Source of the DNA: Mesaphorura yosii
Lineage: Eukaryota > Arthropoda > Collembola > Poduromorpha > Tullbergiidae
Assembly (NCBI GenBank): GCA_009869945.1
Contig: WIXG01000199.1
Location: 83,844 to 147,843 of the forward strand
DNA: 64,000 nt
Direction of reading: 5' to 3'
Part shown: one piece after another, positions 1 through 11,768 of the stretch
How positions within the stretch are numbered: the stretch's first letter is position 1
Layout: the number at the start of each line of letters is the position of its first letter
Position numbers and translations under genes: made by a program
Notes under the pieces: generated by a model
What the model saw: only the letters and a program-made list of their open reading frames with translations
What the model was told of the DNA's origin: nothing
Databases searched by the model: none

Positions 1-215
1 AGCAGTTGGCCTACGACTGGCAAAACTACGCCGAAGGAAGTTCTGCTATCCGATATTCAGCCAATGAATATCAACGCGTCTGTTAATTGACAAGAGGTGC
101 AAAGGTGACAAGCTTCCCAGATCGAATTTATGATTTAAATGATTTCATCTCCATTTCGGTGCAGGTGAACAGTACCCGACCGCAGTTTGGCGAGGCAAGC
201 TAAGAGGCACAGCAG
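1..215 (+). other. 5' leader of the K2P gene
   Basis: No coding exon is seen here. An in-frame TAA at 201-203 lies just before the ATG at 216, so the reading frame of the channel cannot extend further upstream within this exon. An AG after a pyrimidine-rich stretch near 165-170 could be the end of a 5' UTR intron, but this is uncertain. Confidence 0.4.
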
Positions 216-1784
216 ATGTGTGCAACCGACTCGGATAATCGAGTATGGCAACACATAAAAAATATATTTCGCCTGCTGATTGCATTCACCTTTTCCCATA
301 TTGGAGTTTGTGGACTTGTGCTTGCGTACATAATTTTCGGTGCCTTCCTTTTCCAGTGAGATTATAAATCACAGAATGATTAAGATTAAAATTAAGTGTT
401 GAGTACTTCATAACGCGCTCTTCTCCAAATTTGCAGGTATGTTGAGACAAATTCTGACAATTCCAGCGCGTTGGAAATTTATCGGTGTCGGATTGAAACG
501 GCAGAGAAACTTCTCGAGTTGCTGTTGAAAACACAATTGAACAAGGTTGTGAACTGAGATTGCCTTGATGAATTCTCGGAATGATAGGGTACGGACATTT
601 GTCTTTGCAGCGGGAATTCATAAGTTTATCGGATGCTGAAATATCAAATTACACAACGAGAGTTGTGGCGGCCATTACGGATGGATACGAAGGCAATTCA
701 TCGTATGGAGACATTGCTCATGTTGACAGCAGAGACCGTCAATGGAGTTTTTCTGGTGCATTCCTTTACTCGCTAACCGTTATTACTACCATAGGTAAAC
801 CTTGATTTCCACCTCCAAAAACGCACAGGATTCGCTAAAATATAACTGGAGATTCTTTCTTATCTTTGCGTGCCAGGATACGGCAACGTGGCGCCAAGAA
901 GTCCGTGGGGGAAGATGATCACAATTGTGTATGGAATCGTTGGAATGCCACTGTTCCTACTTTATTTATCAAATGTTGGAGACATTCTTGCACGAGGATT
1001 CAAGTGGACATTTGCACGATGCTGCCAGTGCAGGTAACTAACTCTAGTCAGAAGTTCATGTTTACAGCATAGCTTCAAGCCTCCAATTTTGGTGAATCGG
1101 CTCACGCCAATGTCTACATGAGCTTATCTTTCATCTTTGTCACCAGGTGGAATTGCAGACCTCAGCCGGCTGAACCAGACGACGAAGACTTGGGCCTAAA
1201 TGAGGAGGCCGTCACGGTTCCAATGTCAGTGTGCTTGGCACTAATGGTCGGATACATCTGTGGAGGTGGAATCTGGTTCTCAAAAACGGAAGGTTGGAGT
1301 GTGCTTGATGCGTCATACTTTTGCTTTATAAGGTACGTGTCTTTCTTAGAAAAAGAAATGCTAATTCTATAATGAGTAAAAATTTTATTATTTCATTTAC
1401 TATTTGACTCGTAGCCTGTCGACCATTGGCTTTGGAGACCTTGTTCCAGGTACGGCACACATTTTGCAATTCGTGAATAGCATTTTCAAGAAGTCATAAT
1501 ACTTCCAGCCCTTTACTTACGACTCTGAAAATATCGAATGACTCCATTTCCTTCTTTAAGAGAATTTGTGATAGTTGAACAGTATCCTTCTAAAACTGAG
1601 TTTGATTCCAGGGACTTCGGTTAAAGCCAGCAACCTTCACGATGCAATCCAGTCTTCTTTCATTTTCTGTTCGATGTATCTGCTGCTTGGAATGGCGTTG
1701 ATAGCCATGATCTTCAACCTGCTTCAAGAGGAGTTCTTCGCGAAAGTGCGCAGCTGTGGCCGAGTGTTTGGATGTTCCGATTGA
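216..1784 (+). CDS. two-pore-domain (K2P) potassium channel
   Basis: Background potassium channel of the plasma membrane; two such subunits form one pore. Seven exons fit with consistent phase: 216-355, 437-545, 611-794, 877-1033, 1147-1332, 1415-1449 and 1612-1784, giving about 327 residues, a usual length for a compact K2P. M1 lies at about residues 18-45. The extracellular cap follows, with an Asn-Ser-Ser glycosylation site. Pore loop 1 carries TTIGYGNVAP near residue 145, and M2 follows it. Pore loop 2 carries STIGFGDLVPG near residue 262, then M4 near the C-terminus. Having two different filters (GYG and GFG) in one chain is the K2P hallmark. The cytosolic tail after M4 is very short. 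The start is the ATG at 216, preceded by an in-frame stop. The subfamily (TWIK- or TRESK-like) cannot be fixed by eye. Confidence 0.93.
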
Positions 1785-2945
1785 CTTTCCACTTTGAAGA
1801 CATTTTTTACGTTTTCTTTTGTATAAGCACTTTACTCCATCCAAGGGCCAGCCACCCAGTGTCATGCTTGCACTGCACAGTTCACGCTGGACTCTTGACG
1901 GTGTTGTTCCTATCTCATACACAATTATAAAATCTGAGGACCTTCATCACGTTCTTGTTTGCGTGCTCAGAGTGTTCACCAAATACCCTTACTAAATACT
2001 GTCACAACCTTTTTTAATTCCTGTGTACTTGTGCATAATATATTTTGTGTCAGGCAATTACCACACCCAATAATACTATTAAAGAAAGGTTAAAAGTTAA
2101 AGCTACAACCCTGCATTAGGAGTAAAGTATTTAGACAACATAGATTAAACTTCAGCATGTCGCTACGATTTCAAGCTCCTTGTGAGCGCCAAATTTTGTT
2201 GCCTCGGAGAAGTATCCTTCCAGAGGTGAAGATAGATTGAAGAACATAGTTAAACATTAAAGTCTGCTCATCAGTCGAAACAATCGGGCCATTTTTTGAC
2301 CTATTAAATGCACTATTGTTATATTTGTTTATTTATTTATTTATATGGACAGATTAATAAAACGAATGCTCATCAAATTAACTGCTCTAGTAAAACAGTC
2401 AGTTTCTACGTCCATATTCAGGGATAGCAAGATCGTTACACACTTGTGCAATGTTATTATTCGCGCTGTAGTGGAAGCTCAGCTTATCATGATATGATAA
2501 GTAAAAGCCTATGCATTCTTATGTTAAAGACAAAATCATTTATCAATATTTTATTCAAGATTGCTGGTTAGCGTGTGCCGTGTCAATTGTGTCTCAAGTT
2601 TCATCAGCGCAGCAATACCTGGTAAATGAAACGAAGCTTATCCCGTCGTGAGACTCGAGAATTCCTGCTTGGCGCAAGCAATGAGCAGGAGACATTGGAA
2701 CTGAACACGCAGACTCCAGCAACTCCTCGACTGTTCGATTGTACACTCTTTCCGAGTTCGGTTCCAGTTTACAGCTCGGGCTCAGCTATGCACTCGGAGT
2801 TTCGGCCTTTCCTTCACATCAACGCAATGAGTCCAATGAGTACATGAAAGTGTTCGGAAATTAGGGGTTTGCAATTTTCATGTTTGGATGCAGTGAAGGT
2901 TGAATCTGTGAGACAAATTGAATTAATTGCTTGCTCCTCGACTTC
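1785..2945 (+). other. intergenic: K2P 3' UTR and upstream of next gene
   Basis: No conserved coding exon is seen. An ATTAAA variant poly(A) signal lies at about 2078. A TTTA run is at 2321-2346. A 73-codon open frame at 2626-2847 begins with ATG, is Ser/Thr/Leu rich and matches no family I know. It may be a chance frame or an upstream ORF in the leader of the following gene. Confidence 0.5.
2321..2346. repeat. TTTA tetranucleotide microsatellite
   Basis: Short run of about five TTTA/TTTG units in AT-rich intergenic DNA. It is a simple repeat with no sign of function. Confidence 0.7.
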
Positions 2946-4258
2946 ATGGCACATTCCACACACCTGAGTAGTTTGACACTGCTGCAGATTGAAGCTCTAC
3001 TCTTGTTATCGGTTTGCATCGGCAACTTGGAGTACTTTGCCAAACCTGGAAACTACATGTCTTGTGATACAACCAACTCTTCGATAGTTAGAAAATTCGT
3101 GGAGAAGGTAATATCATTTATCCTTCTTTGTAGCAAAGACAAAGACTAATTATCTATCGCAAGAACAAGGGCAAGGGCTCATCTTCGATGTTTAATCTAC
3201 AGAACTGGAGTAAACTCCTTCGACGATATGGAGTCACACTGCCCGTTGACTGTCCTCTGCACTCACAACGCGACATGTTTCGAGACCGAGAAAAAGTAAA
3301 GCAAGCTCGCTCTTCTCATTGGCAGTGCGGGAGATGTGGGAAGAAATTCTACCACGAACACTACCTCGACCTGCATTTAGAGCGTAAACATTCCGACATA
3401 ACTAATTTGGTAAGGCTCCTAAGACTATTGTAGCGTACCATGCCAAAGTTAAATGTGAATTTTGAGCCGTGGGTGCCTTTGTTCTAGAAGGACGATTCGG
3501 TTTGCCTTGGGGATTACTGCGACGTGATCAGATGCTCCGTAATTCGAAACAACTCCATTTTAACGGACGAATCCAGGTCCACGGACATCTCCTTGTGGGT
3601 ACCGACAACAGAAACTCCAGTCCACAAAAGAAATACGCCTCACAATCCTCTAGAGACCCAGGGTGGAGACAGTTTTGGGGCGCATAGAAATCCACTGCCA
3701 AGTAGCTCGGACAGGTCAAATGCTGCGCTCGCTGATTGTGATGAGGAGCTCTTTGCCAAGTTGAAGAAAAAGTGTGAAGACTTGGTTTGGGAATGTATGT
3801 CAGGATTAATCAACGTTCTTGACATGAAGGATTTCAAAATGGCCAAAAGTAAGTCGAGGTGCCAAAACAAACTACATGCTTACTCGTAAGTGCCCTCTCT
3901 CATTTTCTGATTTCCAGGTGACCTCGAGTCTGGTGTTTGCTCATTCCTCTCGTGTGATCGCTACGCTGACGTGTCCAGCCCCTTACAGCTTAGCGGACCG
4001 TTGAGACCTTTCCTTTTAGTTTTTGGATCCCTTCTTATTTCACTTTGTTTGGCAGTAGCTTATTACTTGGCGTGGATCTTCAGTCAGGGGTAAGTCACAT
4101 GTCAGGCCTGAGGTCTGCAGTTACTAACAGTTTTCTTCCCATCCAGTCCAGAGGATTTCAGGATCCGTGAACTTGACTACGAGCACTTGCACACCTCGCA
4201 CAAGGATCACACACAGTTGTACAACCCAAATCTCGTGAACCGCACAACACGCATCTGA
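2946..4258 (+). CDS. signal-peptide/TM protein with one C2H2 finger
   Basis: I do not recognise the family. Five exons join in frame: 2946-3107, 3203-3409, 3488-3848, 3918-4089 and 4147-4258, giving about 337 residues. The first 26 residues are hydrophobic (LTLLQIEALLLLSVCIG) and look like a signal peptide or anchor. A classical finger with spacing C-x2-C-x12-H-x4-H uses C96, C99, H112 and H117 (motif starts WQCGRCGKKFYHEH). A Ser/Thr-rich stretch with several Cys follows. One strong membrane span lies at about residues 274-298 (PFLLVFGSLLISLCLAVAYY). A tail of about 39 residues is rich in His, Asp and Arg. If both hydrophobic segments act as predicted, the finger would lie on the lumenal or extracellular side, which is unusual. 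The ATG at 2946 was chosen because it starts the signal-like segment; an upstream exon cannot be excluded. Confidence 0.78.
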
Positions 4259-4745
4259 AAACAGGCAGAGAGAAAATGATCTGAATAGAGTAAGCTTATG
4301 CAAATTGCAATTGATGATTGGATATGCGGACGGTTGGTCATCTTTACATTCCAGCGTTATCGTCCGTCCATCCAAAACACAAGTTGCAACCTTCCAGTGC
4401 CATTTTTATCTGTCATAATTTAAACTTTTCCTGCAAGACAGAGAGCAAGAATGTCAAATAGCAACACTATATACTCGTAAATTAATAACAGGAGCAGTAA
4501 CACTGGGGTCTTAAAAGAAATATTTCTTAAAAGAATCCAGGAAAAGTTTTTAGGTACAAAACAAATTGTCCACCATATTCCATTTAACAATTTTAGTTGT
4601 GCTTTATTTCTACCAAATCTATTTCTGTGTATAATTGTTGATTACCATCAAAATTGACATTCTTTCGAGTTTCACGGTAACAAAATTGATTTTTAAGTTT
4701 TGATTTATCATCGCATTCTAGCTTATCACTGTCTATGAAAATAAA
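4259..4745. other. convergent 3' ends
   Basis: This gap separates the stop of the C2H2/TM gene (+) from the stop of VPS53 (-), and should hold both 3' UTRs. No coding signal was found. Confidence 0.6.
4603..4608 (-). promoter_or_regulatory. poly(A) signal for VPS53
   Basis: TTTATT on the plus strand (AATAAA on the minus strand) lies about 140 bases after the VPS53 stop codon, a plausible distance. Confidence 0.5.
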
Positions 4746-7337
4746 TTACGTCCTTTTCTTGAGCAGTTTCTCAAGCTTCTTAATTCTGCTGGACTCTGCA
4801 CTTGTCTCCGTAATATCATCTCCGTTCCGAGAAGACGTCACGGTAGGCGCGCGTAGTCTGAACTCTTCTATGAACTGCACTTGTTCCGTCCGCTTGTACC
4901 CCTTCATGTCCAAGATCTTGGCCAAATCGTCATGACTGCAGTCTGAAACCAATCTGCACGTGAGCTCAACAAATGACGAGACTTGTTCCACAGGTGACAT
5001 GACGACCTTCAGGATCATTTCAGTTCTCCCTAGCTCGTTGACAATTATTTTGCTGTACTTGTCTGGAGGTTTCCGCTTGACTGTTAAACCCATCGATGGC
5101 AAGTCCAATAATGCTGCTTTTAAGCTTTGGGTGTCCAGAAGCAGTTGTTGAGCCCCTAATTTGCTTATGTTTCGGCACTTGTACAGAGTCGACACGAACT
5201 TAGTCATGAACAATTTGGCAAACTGTTGGCACAGTAGTACAAAGTACTTTCTTGACGTGGACAGAAAGTCCCGAAGTGTAGGAACGGTTGCTTTCCACTG
5301 AGACGTAATCGCCGAAATGAATCCGCTTTGGTCTCCCACTGCCTCAACGTTCTGCCAGTTTGTCTTTGTTATGGTAATGAGTGCTGGTTCACATGCTGCA
5401 TACAAATCTTGCACCAGGAGTCCAACGGATGCGTCAATGACATCGGCAAATAACTTCTTTTCAGCGTCCATGTTGAAATTAGCGGCCGATGTCCGCATTT
5501 TCTGTTTCAGCTTCTCCTCGAGCTGTTGCGTCGTCTCGATGCAGTACTCCGCCGTCGTTAAAATACAGGCAATGCGAAATAGCTCGTAGCGGGAAAACCT
5601 GGCCGTTTCACCCTCCTTCAGAAATGATTGGAAGTTCTGAATAATGCCACTTGTGTTAAATTCTCGCAACTCACGAGTCAGTGCTGAGACCGAAGTGAAT
5701 GATGTCGACGAGTTTCCAATCCTGGGCAGGTTGCTCTGGAGTATGCGAGTGCAATAATCTCTCAGCCGTTTGCTGAAGACGTGGCCCAGGTTTAGCAGAG
5801 GCTCGCCACAACTCAGTTGAATGCACTGGCTAAGACACTTTTTGTAAAATACGAATAAGTCCGCACAGTTGGACAGGACGACCCCACTGCTATCAGGAGA
5901 GTGTGGAACTGGGAACCCGTTCTGTCTCAGTTCAGTCGCGAATTTGTCCAACAGCTCGACGATATTTTTATCCTGGCTATCGATATAAATGTATAGGAAG
6001 GGGTCGAAGCACTGTGTGATGATACGTGCAAACACGTTTCCACTTCTATAGTCACTCGCTGCTTCTGCAGCTGATGCGCCGTCCGTGTTGAGATCACCGT
6101 CCGCGTTAAAGCTTCGGAATGTTGGATCGATGTCCGGCTTCAAGTTGTCCCCAAATCTCAGAGCAAGGAGATTTTCAAATGATGCCGTCTTCTGAATCGC
6201 CGTAAGCAAAAGCTTGACATCGATCTCGTGTCGACGCTTGTCCATAACTTTAGATAAGTCTTTCCTGGTTTGGTGACAAAACTGAACCGCAATTCTTTTC
6301 GACACGTCCCAGGATATCGGGAAGATGGACCCATATCTCTCTTCAAACTGGATTAGATGCTTCTTCAACCATACGTAGCGCTGATCAATTTTATCCAGCC
6401 ATGCGACATCCTCATTTTCGTCGAACAGAACTGTGTACTCTTTCAGTTGGGCAGCGATAAACCATTGTAATATGTCACGCTTGATTGATGGCTGAAGAAC
6501 GTCGAACACGAGACAAGTTTCACTAATTTGTCGTACATTTAAATTTCCGGTTGAGAATGATTCCCGAAATTCCAAAGTGAGCTGATCACCCAGCACATTC
6601 TTAATTTCATTGACTTCGTGAGATAGTTTCTGCAGCTGAGGAATGTTTTTGTAGTTCTGGAAATGCTCGATAACTTTGCCCACTCCTTGTAAAAGATTCG
6701 CGACATCTCCGTACTGCTTTTTCTCAATCAAAACCCGGAGTTTGTCAACTCCGCCGACTACCATATTCAAGTGATTCAGAGTGGTTATTGCAGCCGTGAG
6801 GTTTCGTTTTGCAGAATCCAACTGCCTGATATCCCGAGTCATATCGCGAACTGAAGCCTCGCTCTGCTCCGCTCGTCCTTTCATGTCGAGAATTTTTGCC
6901 ACCAGTGTCTCAATGGATGCTTGAGCCCTGGACAGGGTCAAAATTCCTCCGAAGCTTGCTCTGCCAGTCTGATCACGGACAAAACTTCTGATGTCTTGGT
7001 CGATTCGGAAAATTTCAGCCTCAACCGTGCCTATCACTTCAGATAGCCCCGTCAACGACTGCTCAGTTGGAAAGAGTGAGTTTATATGCGATACGACTTC
7101 GAACTCAACTTGGTCCAGTGGATCTTGGCTGGGCAAAACCTGAAACACACAAAATACTATCAGGCACAAGAACAAATCAGGTCACCAAGTAAGGGTTCGG
7201 AGTGCGTTCAACCATAAATCGGCCCAGCGTCCGTGTCGTAAAAATCAATTAAAATGCAATTCAATTACCTGTTGAATGGCATGAAGAACCGGCGACGTAA
7301 GTACAGTCAATTCCGTCGACCCTCCCTGACGGGCCAT
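4746..7337 (-). CDS. Vps53: VPS53, GARP/EARP tethering subunit
   Basis: Subunit of the GARP complex (endosome to trans-Golgi retrograde tethering) and of EARP (endosomal recycling), acting with VPS51, VPS52 and VPS54 or VPS50. Two exons: 7269-7337 encodes the first 23 residues, then 4746-7139 carries the rest in one 2.4-kb exon. The total is about 820 residues, the usual VPS53 length. The N-terminal part shows the family pattern AIQQVLPSQDPLDQ, INSLFPTEQSL, then a long heptad-rich coiled-coil region (about residues 40-200) with KRNLTAAITTLNHLNMVVGG. The C-terminal two thirds is helical and matches the CATCHR-type rod. The start ATG at 7337 is the only one that joins in phase. The single intron near the start stands out against the intron-dense neighbours. 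Confidence 0.95.
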
Positions 7338-8093
7338 GTCGTGAATTTTCAGTGCCTGACACCCTCTTCTGTCTGTACCCAATCAAAAGGAAACCAGGGA
7401 ATGACTTTGTCGCCAGCTCATCTGTTCGATTTAAATGTTTGTGCAACACTACACAAAGCCTTAAAGAATGCACACAACTGCGACAGCTGCTGCGTCAGTG
7501 GATTGCACTCTTTGTTGTAAATGTTGCGGTGCACGCATGTTAAATATCTTAAGCACAATTGACTAGATGAATTGGGCGCACTTCCACTGACAGCTGGACA
7601 CACTTCCTGTCGAATTTCTTTCAAAATAGAAGTTGTGATTTTACGTTGGGTGCGGGAGCGAAGTAAAATCTGCCTAACCCAAGCATGAGGGCAAGGACTC
7701 CAGTAAGATCCGTACACGATTTTCCACTGATGTCACAACAGCGGAATATGCGAATCTCCGAACACGTCGTGGTAGGGTGGCAGGCACCGACATGGAATTT
7801 GCACTATAAAATGCAGTGAGCTGTGTTACAAAGCTGGAATGTTGTGACAAGTTCCGAACATAATGAATTTATTCACTGCATATGAACAAACTTAACTTAC
7901 ACAGTTATTTAAGGGTAATATAACATTTCAGCAAATGACGTCTGACAAAATAAAAAATCTACATGTATGACGAACACCATTAAAAACCAAACCACATTTC
8001 TTCACACACTTGCTGAAACTGCCACACTGCATGCTTATATAGATTAACAAAATCAATCTAGTGTGGATAGAGTTATAAACAAGAAATCTAGGA
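7338..8093. other. between VPS53 start and eIF4H stop
   Basis: This should hold the VPS53 promoter and 5' UTR and the eIF4H 3' UTR. A TTTATT (AATAAA on minus) near 7866 could be the eIF4H poly(A) signal. Short open frames here resemble nothing known. Confidence 0.5.
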
Positions 8094-10391
8094 TTATGCC
8101 TGAATTGTACTATCATCGTCGTGATTCTTGTCATCGGTGCCATCGCCCTTGCCTCGCAGATTTTCTTCACGAGGCTTCGCTCCACCGAATATTGATGAAG
8201 CTTGGCTGCTTGACGCTAGGGAATTTACGGGCTCTGAAGTCGTGCGAGGGAGAAGCTTCAACTTGGGTCGAGCAGCTAACTCCTCTGTGGGAAAAAGAAC
8301 ACCAACAGAAACCTTATTAATGGTCAATTGTCGAATTGAAAGCGCTAAGAATTGGCTGCCTCACCTTGCGAAGGTTCCTTAAATTCTTCTGAGTTACGAG
8401 ACCTTTCAGAATCTCTTCGAGCTCGAGGAGCGAATCCTCCTCGAGTATCCTCTATTTGTCGCGGAGGTCGATCAGAGTATCCGCCCCGAGGTCCAGAATT
8501 AAAAGAGCCTGGAAAGCAGAATTCTCCAATTAGCTCATTAGGGACATTCTTATAAATAGCCTCGACTACGCAATTCCGCTCACCTCTCCCCGGAGGGAAA
8601 CCCCGACCACGAGAATAATTATTCATGTAGTTGTCATCCATCGGTGGCGGATGTGCATAGTTGTTTCCGCCTCTATTATACCCCATGTTTGGATTAAAGT
8701 GTCCACGATTCATTCCACCACGCCCACCACGGCCTCGATCTTGTCCTCCTTTTTTGTTGTCGGCAACATCAACCTGCTCAGCCAGTCATTCAATTCAACA
8801 TTAAAATTAATTCATGAAAAAGTGCAGCACGTACACCGAGGCACGAGTCAAGGACAATCTTCTTTACATTTGCAAGCGCATAACGACTTTAATAACATGC
8901 ACAACCTGGGCGCTTGAATGCTTTCAGGAAGGAACTCTGGAGCTCCACGGAATGAAAATGGAATGCATTCAAGAAAGGTTCTAAAATCAATCGGCTACTC
9001 AGGTTGACATTAAATATTATCACAGCTACATGCAGCATGCAAGTCGCAAACCTTATTACTTAATTTTGAAACATGTTGAGTTGATACGAATTGTTACGTC
9101 TTCCGCGACAGCAGCAAGTAATTTACACCATTCCTTATCGTAAATTAGGGTAAATTATCACCGGTTTGCTGCTGAAATTAATAAGTGAAGACACAAGCGC
9201 ACTAGACTCTTGGACATGCCAACCGCAAGACTAAAAATGAAGAGCGCAATGAATGCATTTCATTGTTCCTAATAATTGTCAACAGACAAGCCTGTATGAT
9301 TTGCAAGGGCAATAATCCCTGTTGCAGTATAAAGCAATCTTCCAAGAACTAAGAACGAGATTACAAAATGATACGCCTTCACTTTACGCCTTGTAGCGCG
9401 AATGCTTGTCTTGTCTTCAAGATGCACAACACAACCCACGCAATTACCTTAATCCGAACACCATCAATAATAGAGCCGTCCAGCTGTAATGCCCTGTTCA
9501 ATGTGTCGTTGTCGTCAAACTCGACATAACAGAATCCCTTGAACCGTTCCGTCTCACGGTCGTACACGAGTCGGATTGATCGCGTCTAATTAAAGATATA
9601 ATATATTAGCCGTATTTCTCCCAAATTGAGGGAATTGGGGCGGAGAAGAAAGCGGAGATCATAACCCCCCAACCCTCAAACGTCACTCATACCACACGCA
9701 GTCGAATTAATTACGCAAGTATTATTAATGCCGTTATGCCATACCCTACAACCACAGCTAAAGAAATTCGGGACAAATCAAACACCTGACCGACGTTAGA
9801 GACCTCGGGAACTCGCTGATGAAACATGAAATCAATCACAGCAGACAAGACGACAATTCAGAGATTTTAAAAAATTGTGCAAATTAAAAGCCAGGACACA
9901 AGTCACAATCACAAGTGTCTCATGATTTAACCGCATTTAAACTTAAGCCCACGCCTCCAGACAGGCCAGACACTGGACAGACCAAAACATTAATAAAAAA
10001 ACAAGAATAAAGGAACAGTAAGCACATACATCTCTACTTTTGCAAATTTTATCTAGTATAAAGGGGAAAGCTGGAAACTATTCCCTTGAATTAAGCAATG
10101 GCACAGCATTTATCTGTCTCATCACGAGTGTGGGACAAACTTAAAATTTTGAGCAAGAAACTTTTACGCAATGGGAATAGGAATTCTTACCCACCTTTAA
10201 CATCCACAACTTACCTTAATTTCGCCAAAGAGCTTGTCAATATCTCCTTGCACCACGCCAGGGGGCAAGTTGCCGACAAATGCTACGTATCTAATTTCCG
10301 ACGTATCTCGTTCTCGTCTTACATCTCCTCCACCACCGCGGTGTTGACGAAAGTTGTCCCTGTTGAGGGGATGGTGGTCAAAGTGTGACAT
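8094..10391 (-). CDS. EIF4H: translation initiation factor eIF4H
   Basis: RNA-binding cofactor that stimulates the eIF4A helicase during cap-dependent initiation; cytoplasmic. Five exons: 10215-10391, 9448-9585, 8584-8773, 8365-8508 and 8094-8284, giving about 279 residues. The single RRM starts near residue 32 with RNP2 YVAFVGNLPPGVV and continues to RNP1 FKGFCYVEF, then LDGSIIDG. After it comes a Gly/Arg/Asn-rich low-complexity segment (GRGGRGGMNRG, NYSRGRGFPPGR). The C-terminal block SSIFGGAKPREENL is the conserved eIF4H/eIF4B-type motif that separates this protein from other single-RRM proteins. The first 30 residues are His/Arg/Gly rich. The start at 10391 is the first ATG in frame. The two introns flanking RRM exon 2 are about 630-670 bases, longer than usual in this window. 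Confidence 0.93.
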
Positions 10392-11768
10392 TTATTACGA
10401 TATTTAGTTATGTCAAGTTTTGAAAAAGATTAGCGACGCTGTACTGAATACTGTGTGCTGGATCCTGACACTAGTTTACGCCAGCAGTCATTTATAAACG
10501 CAAAGTCAAATCAAATTGAAACTCAAATGCCACCATTTTCTCGCCTTTAGGTGTTACATCTCCTGTATTTTTATTGCTGCCTGCATCTCGAATTGGATTT
10601 GGTTTTCTGTGCTCGCTCGATCCGTCCGGCGTAATTCTGCTATTCTAGTCCCTGGTGTAGTAAGAACCAAATAGAACTCGACTCAAATATGTCAATAGCA
10701 CCACCTACAGACTGCTCAACCAAAGCAAAACGGTACTTGCCGACACCGGCAGTGTAGATCGCACCACTGCACTGACTCGCCTGCTACCTTTCCGCCCTGT
10801 ACATGTGCTTTCTCCAGCATTTGTTATCCAGAGCACATTCGATACCCTGCAACCCTGCCATGACCATGTTCCACCTGAGACACATACTGAACAATGCTTT
10901 TGGATCTCGTCGTCATCAAAAATTATGCAAATATGCAAAAAATTGGCCATGGGTCAGTCTCATTGTTCCAGGGACTCTCCTGAACATGATCATGAACATT
11001 TCACTTTCACTTTTGCCAATCGAATTTATTACTTAAATAGAAGTAACACAAAATATTATGTCCCTAACATGACAAACAAAAAGGTCATGTTTGCAAAGTA
11101 AGAAGCAGGCAGGAAACTCCTTGTAAAATTAGAGTGTCAAAATAATACCAATTGGATTCGGCTACATGAAATTCAACAGTACAATTTCTATCATAAGCAT
11201 AATCCTAAAATGCACAAGCACTTTCATTATCCTAATCTTGGAAAAATTCAGCTATAGAATCTTAACATGTTGATTTGATTTTTTAGTCTACGTGATTTTC
11301 CTACACGAAATCGAGGACTGGCGGACTGGCCGCTGGGCTCGTTCAGTGAACGCTTTCACTTTCTTCAGGGGAAAACCACAATCTTCTGCCGATTTTCCCA
11401 CCGGGCATCACCGCGACTCGTTCTTGACCATAGATATTTCAGTAGCGCACATGCTATACCACGTGAAAATATTTGTTTGTGCTTGTGAGACAGATGCGGA
11501 TTTCATAGATCCCAGACTGGCATACTTGGAATTCTTACACTCGCTTGGTAACAGTGTAACTAGGAGTGAAGCGCTCGAGGAAATTTAAAGAGGTGATTTG
11601 ATACTAGTATCTTCAACTATTTTCATCTGCAAATATGGCTAGTTCTTTTCACTGCTTCAGCCAATTTTAACTGAGGGTCCAGAACAGTGCAAAATATATG
11701 TACACTTTGTAAAAATCCCGAGTCAAATGCGAAATGAGAAGTCAATGTGACAAATTTTGGATTCCCCT
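10392..11768. other. between eIF4H start and ZRANB2 stop
   Basis: This 1.4-kb gap should hold the eIF4H promoter and 5' UTR and the ZRANB2 3' UTR. Open frames on the plus strand at about 10803-11101 and 11292-11588 show no splice-linked continuation and no family motif, so I do not call genes. TTTATT near 11020 is a distant candidate poly(A) signal for ZRANB2. Confidence 0.45.

Noticed and set aside
5317-5589. Plus-strand frame inside VPS53
   Set aside because: It mirrors the conserved VPS53 coding strand and has no independent evidence.
10803-11588. 98-codon plus-strand frames downstream of ZRANB2
   Set aside because: They overlap an antisense 3' UTR, lack domain signals and have no continuation by splicing.
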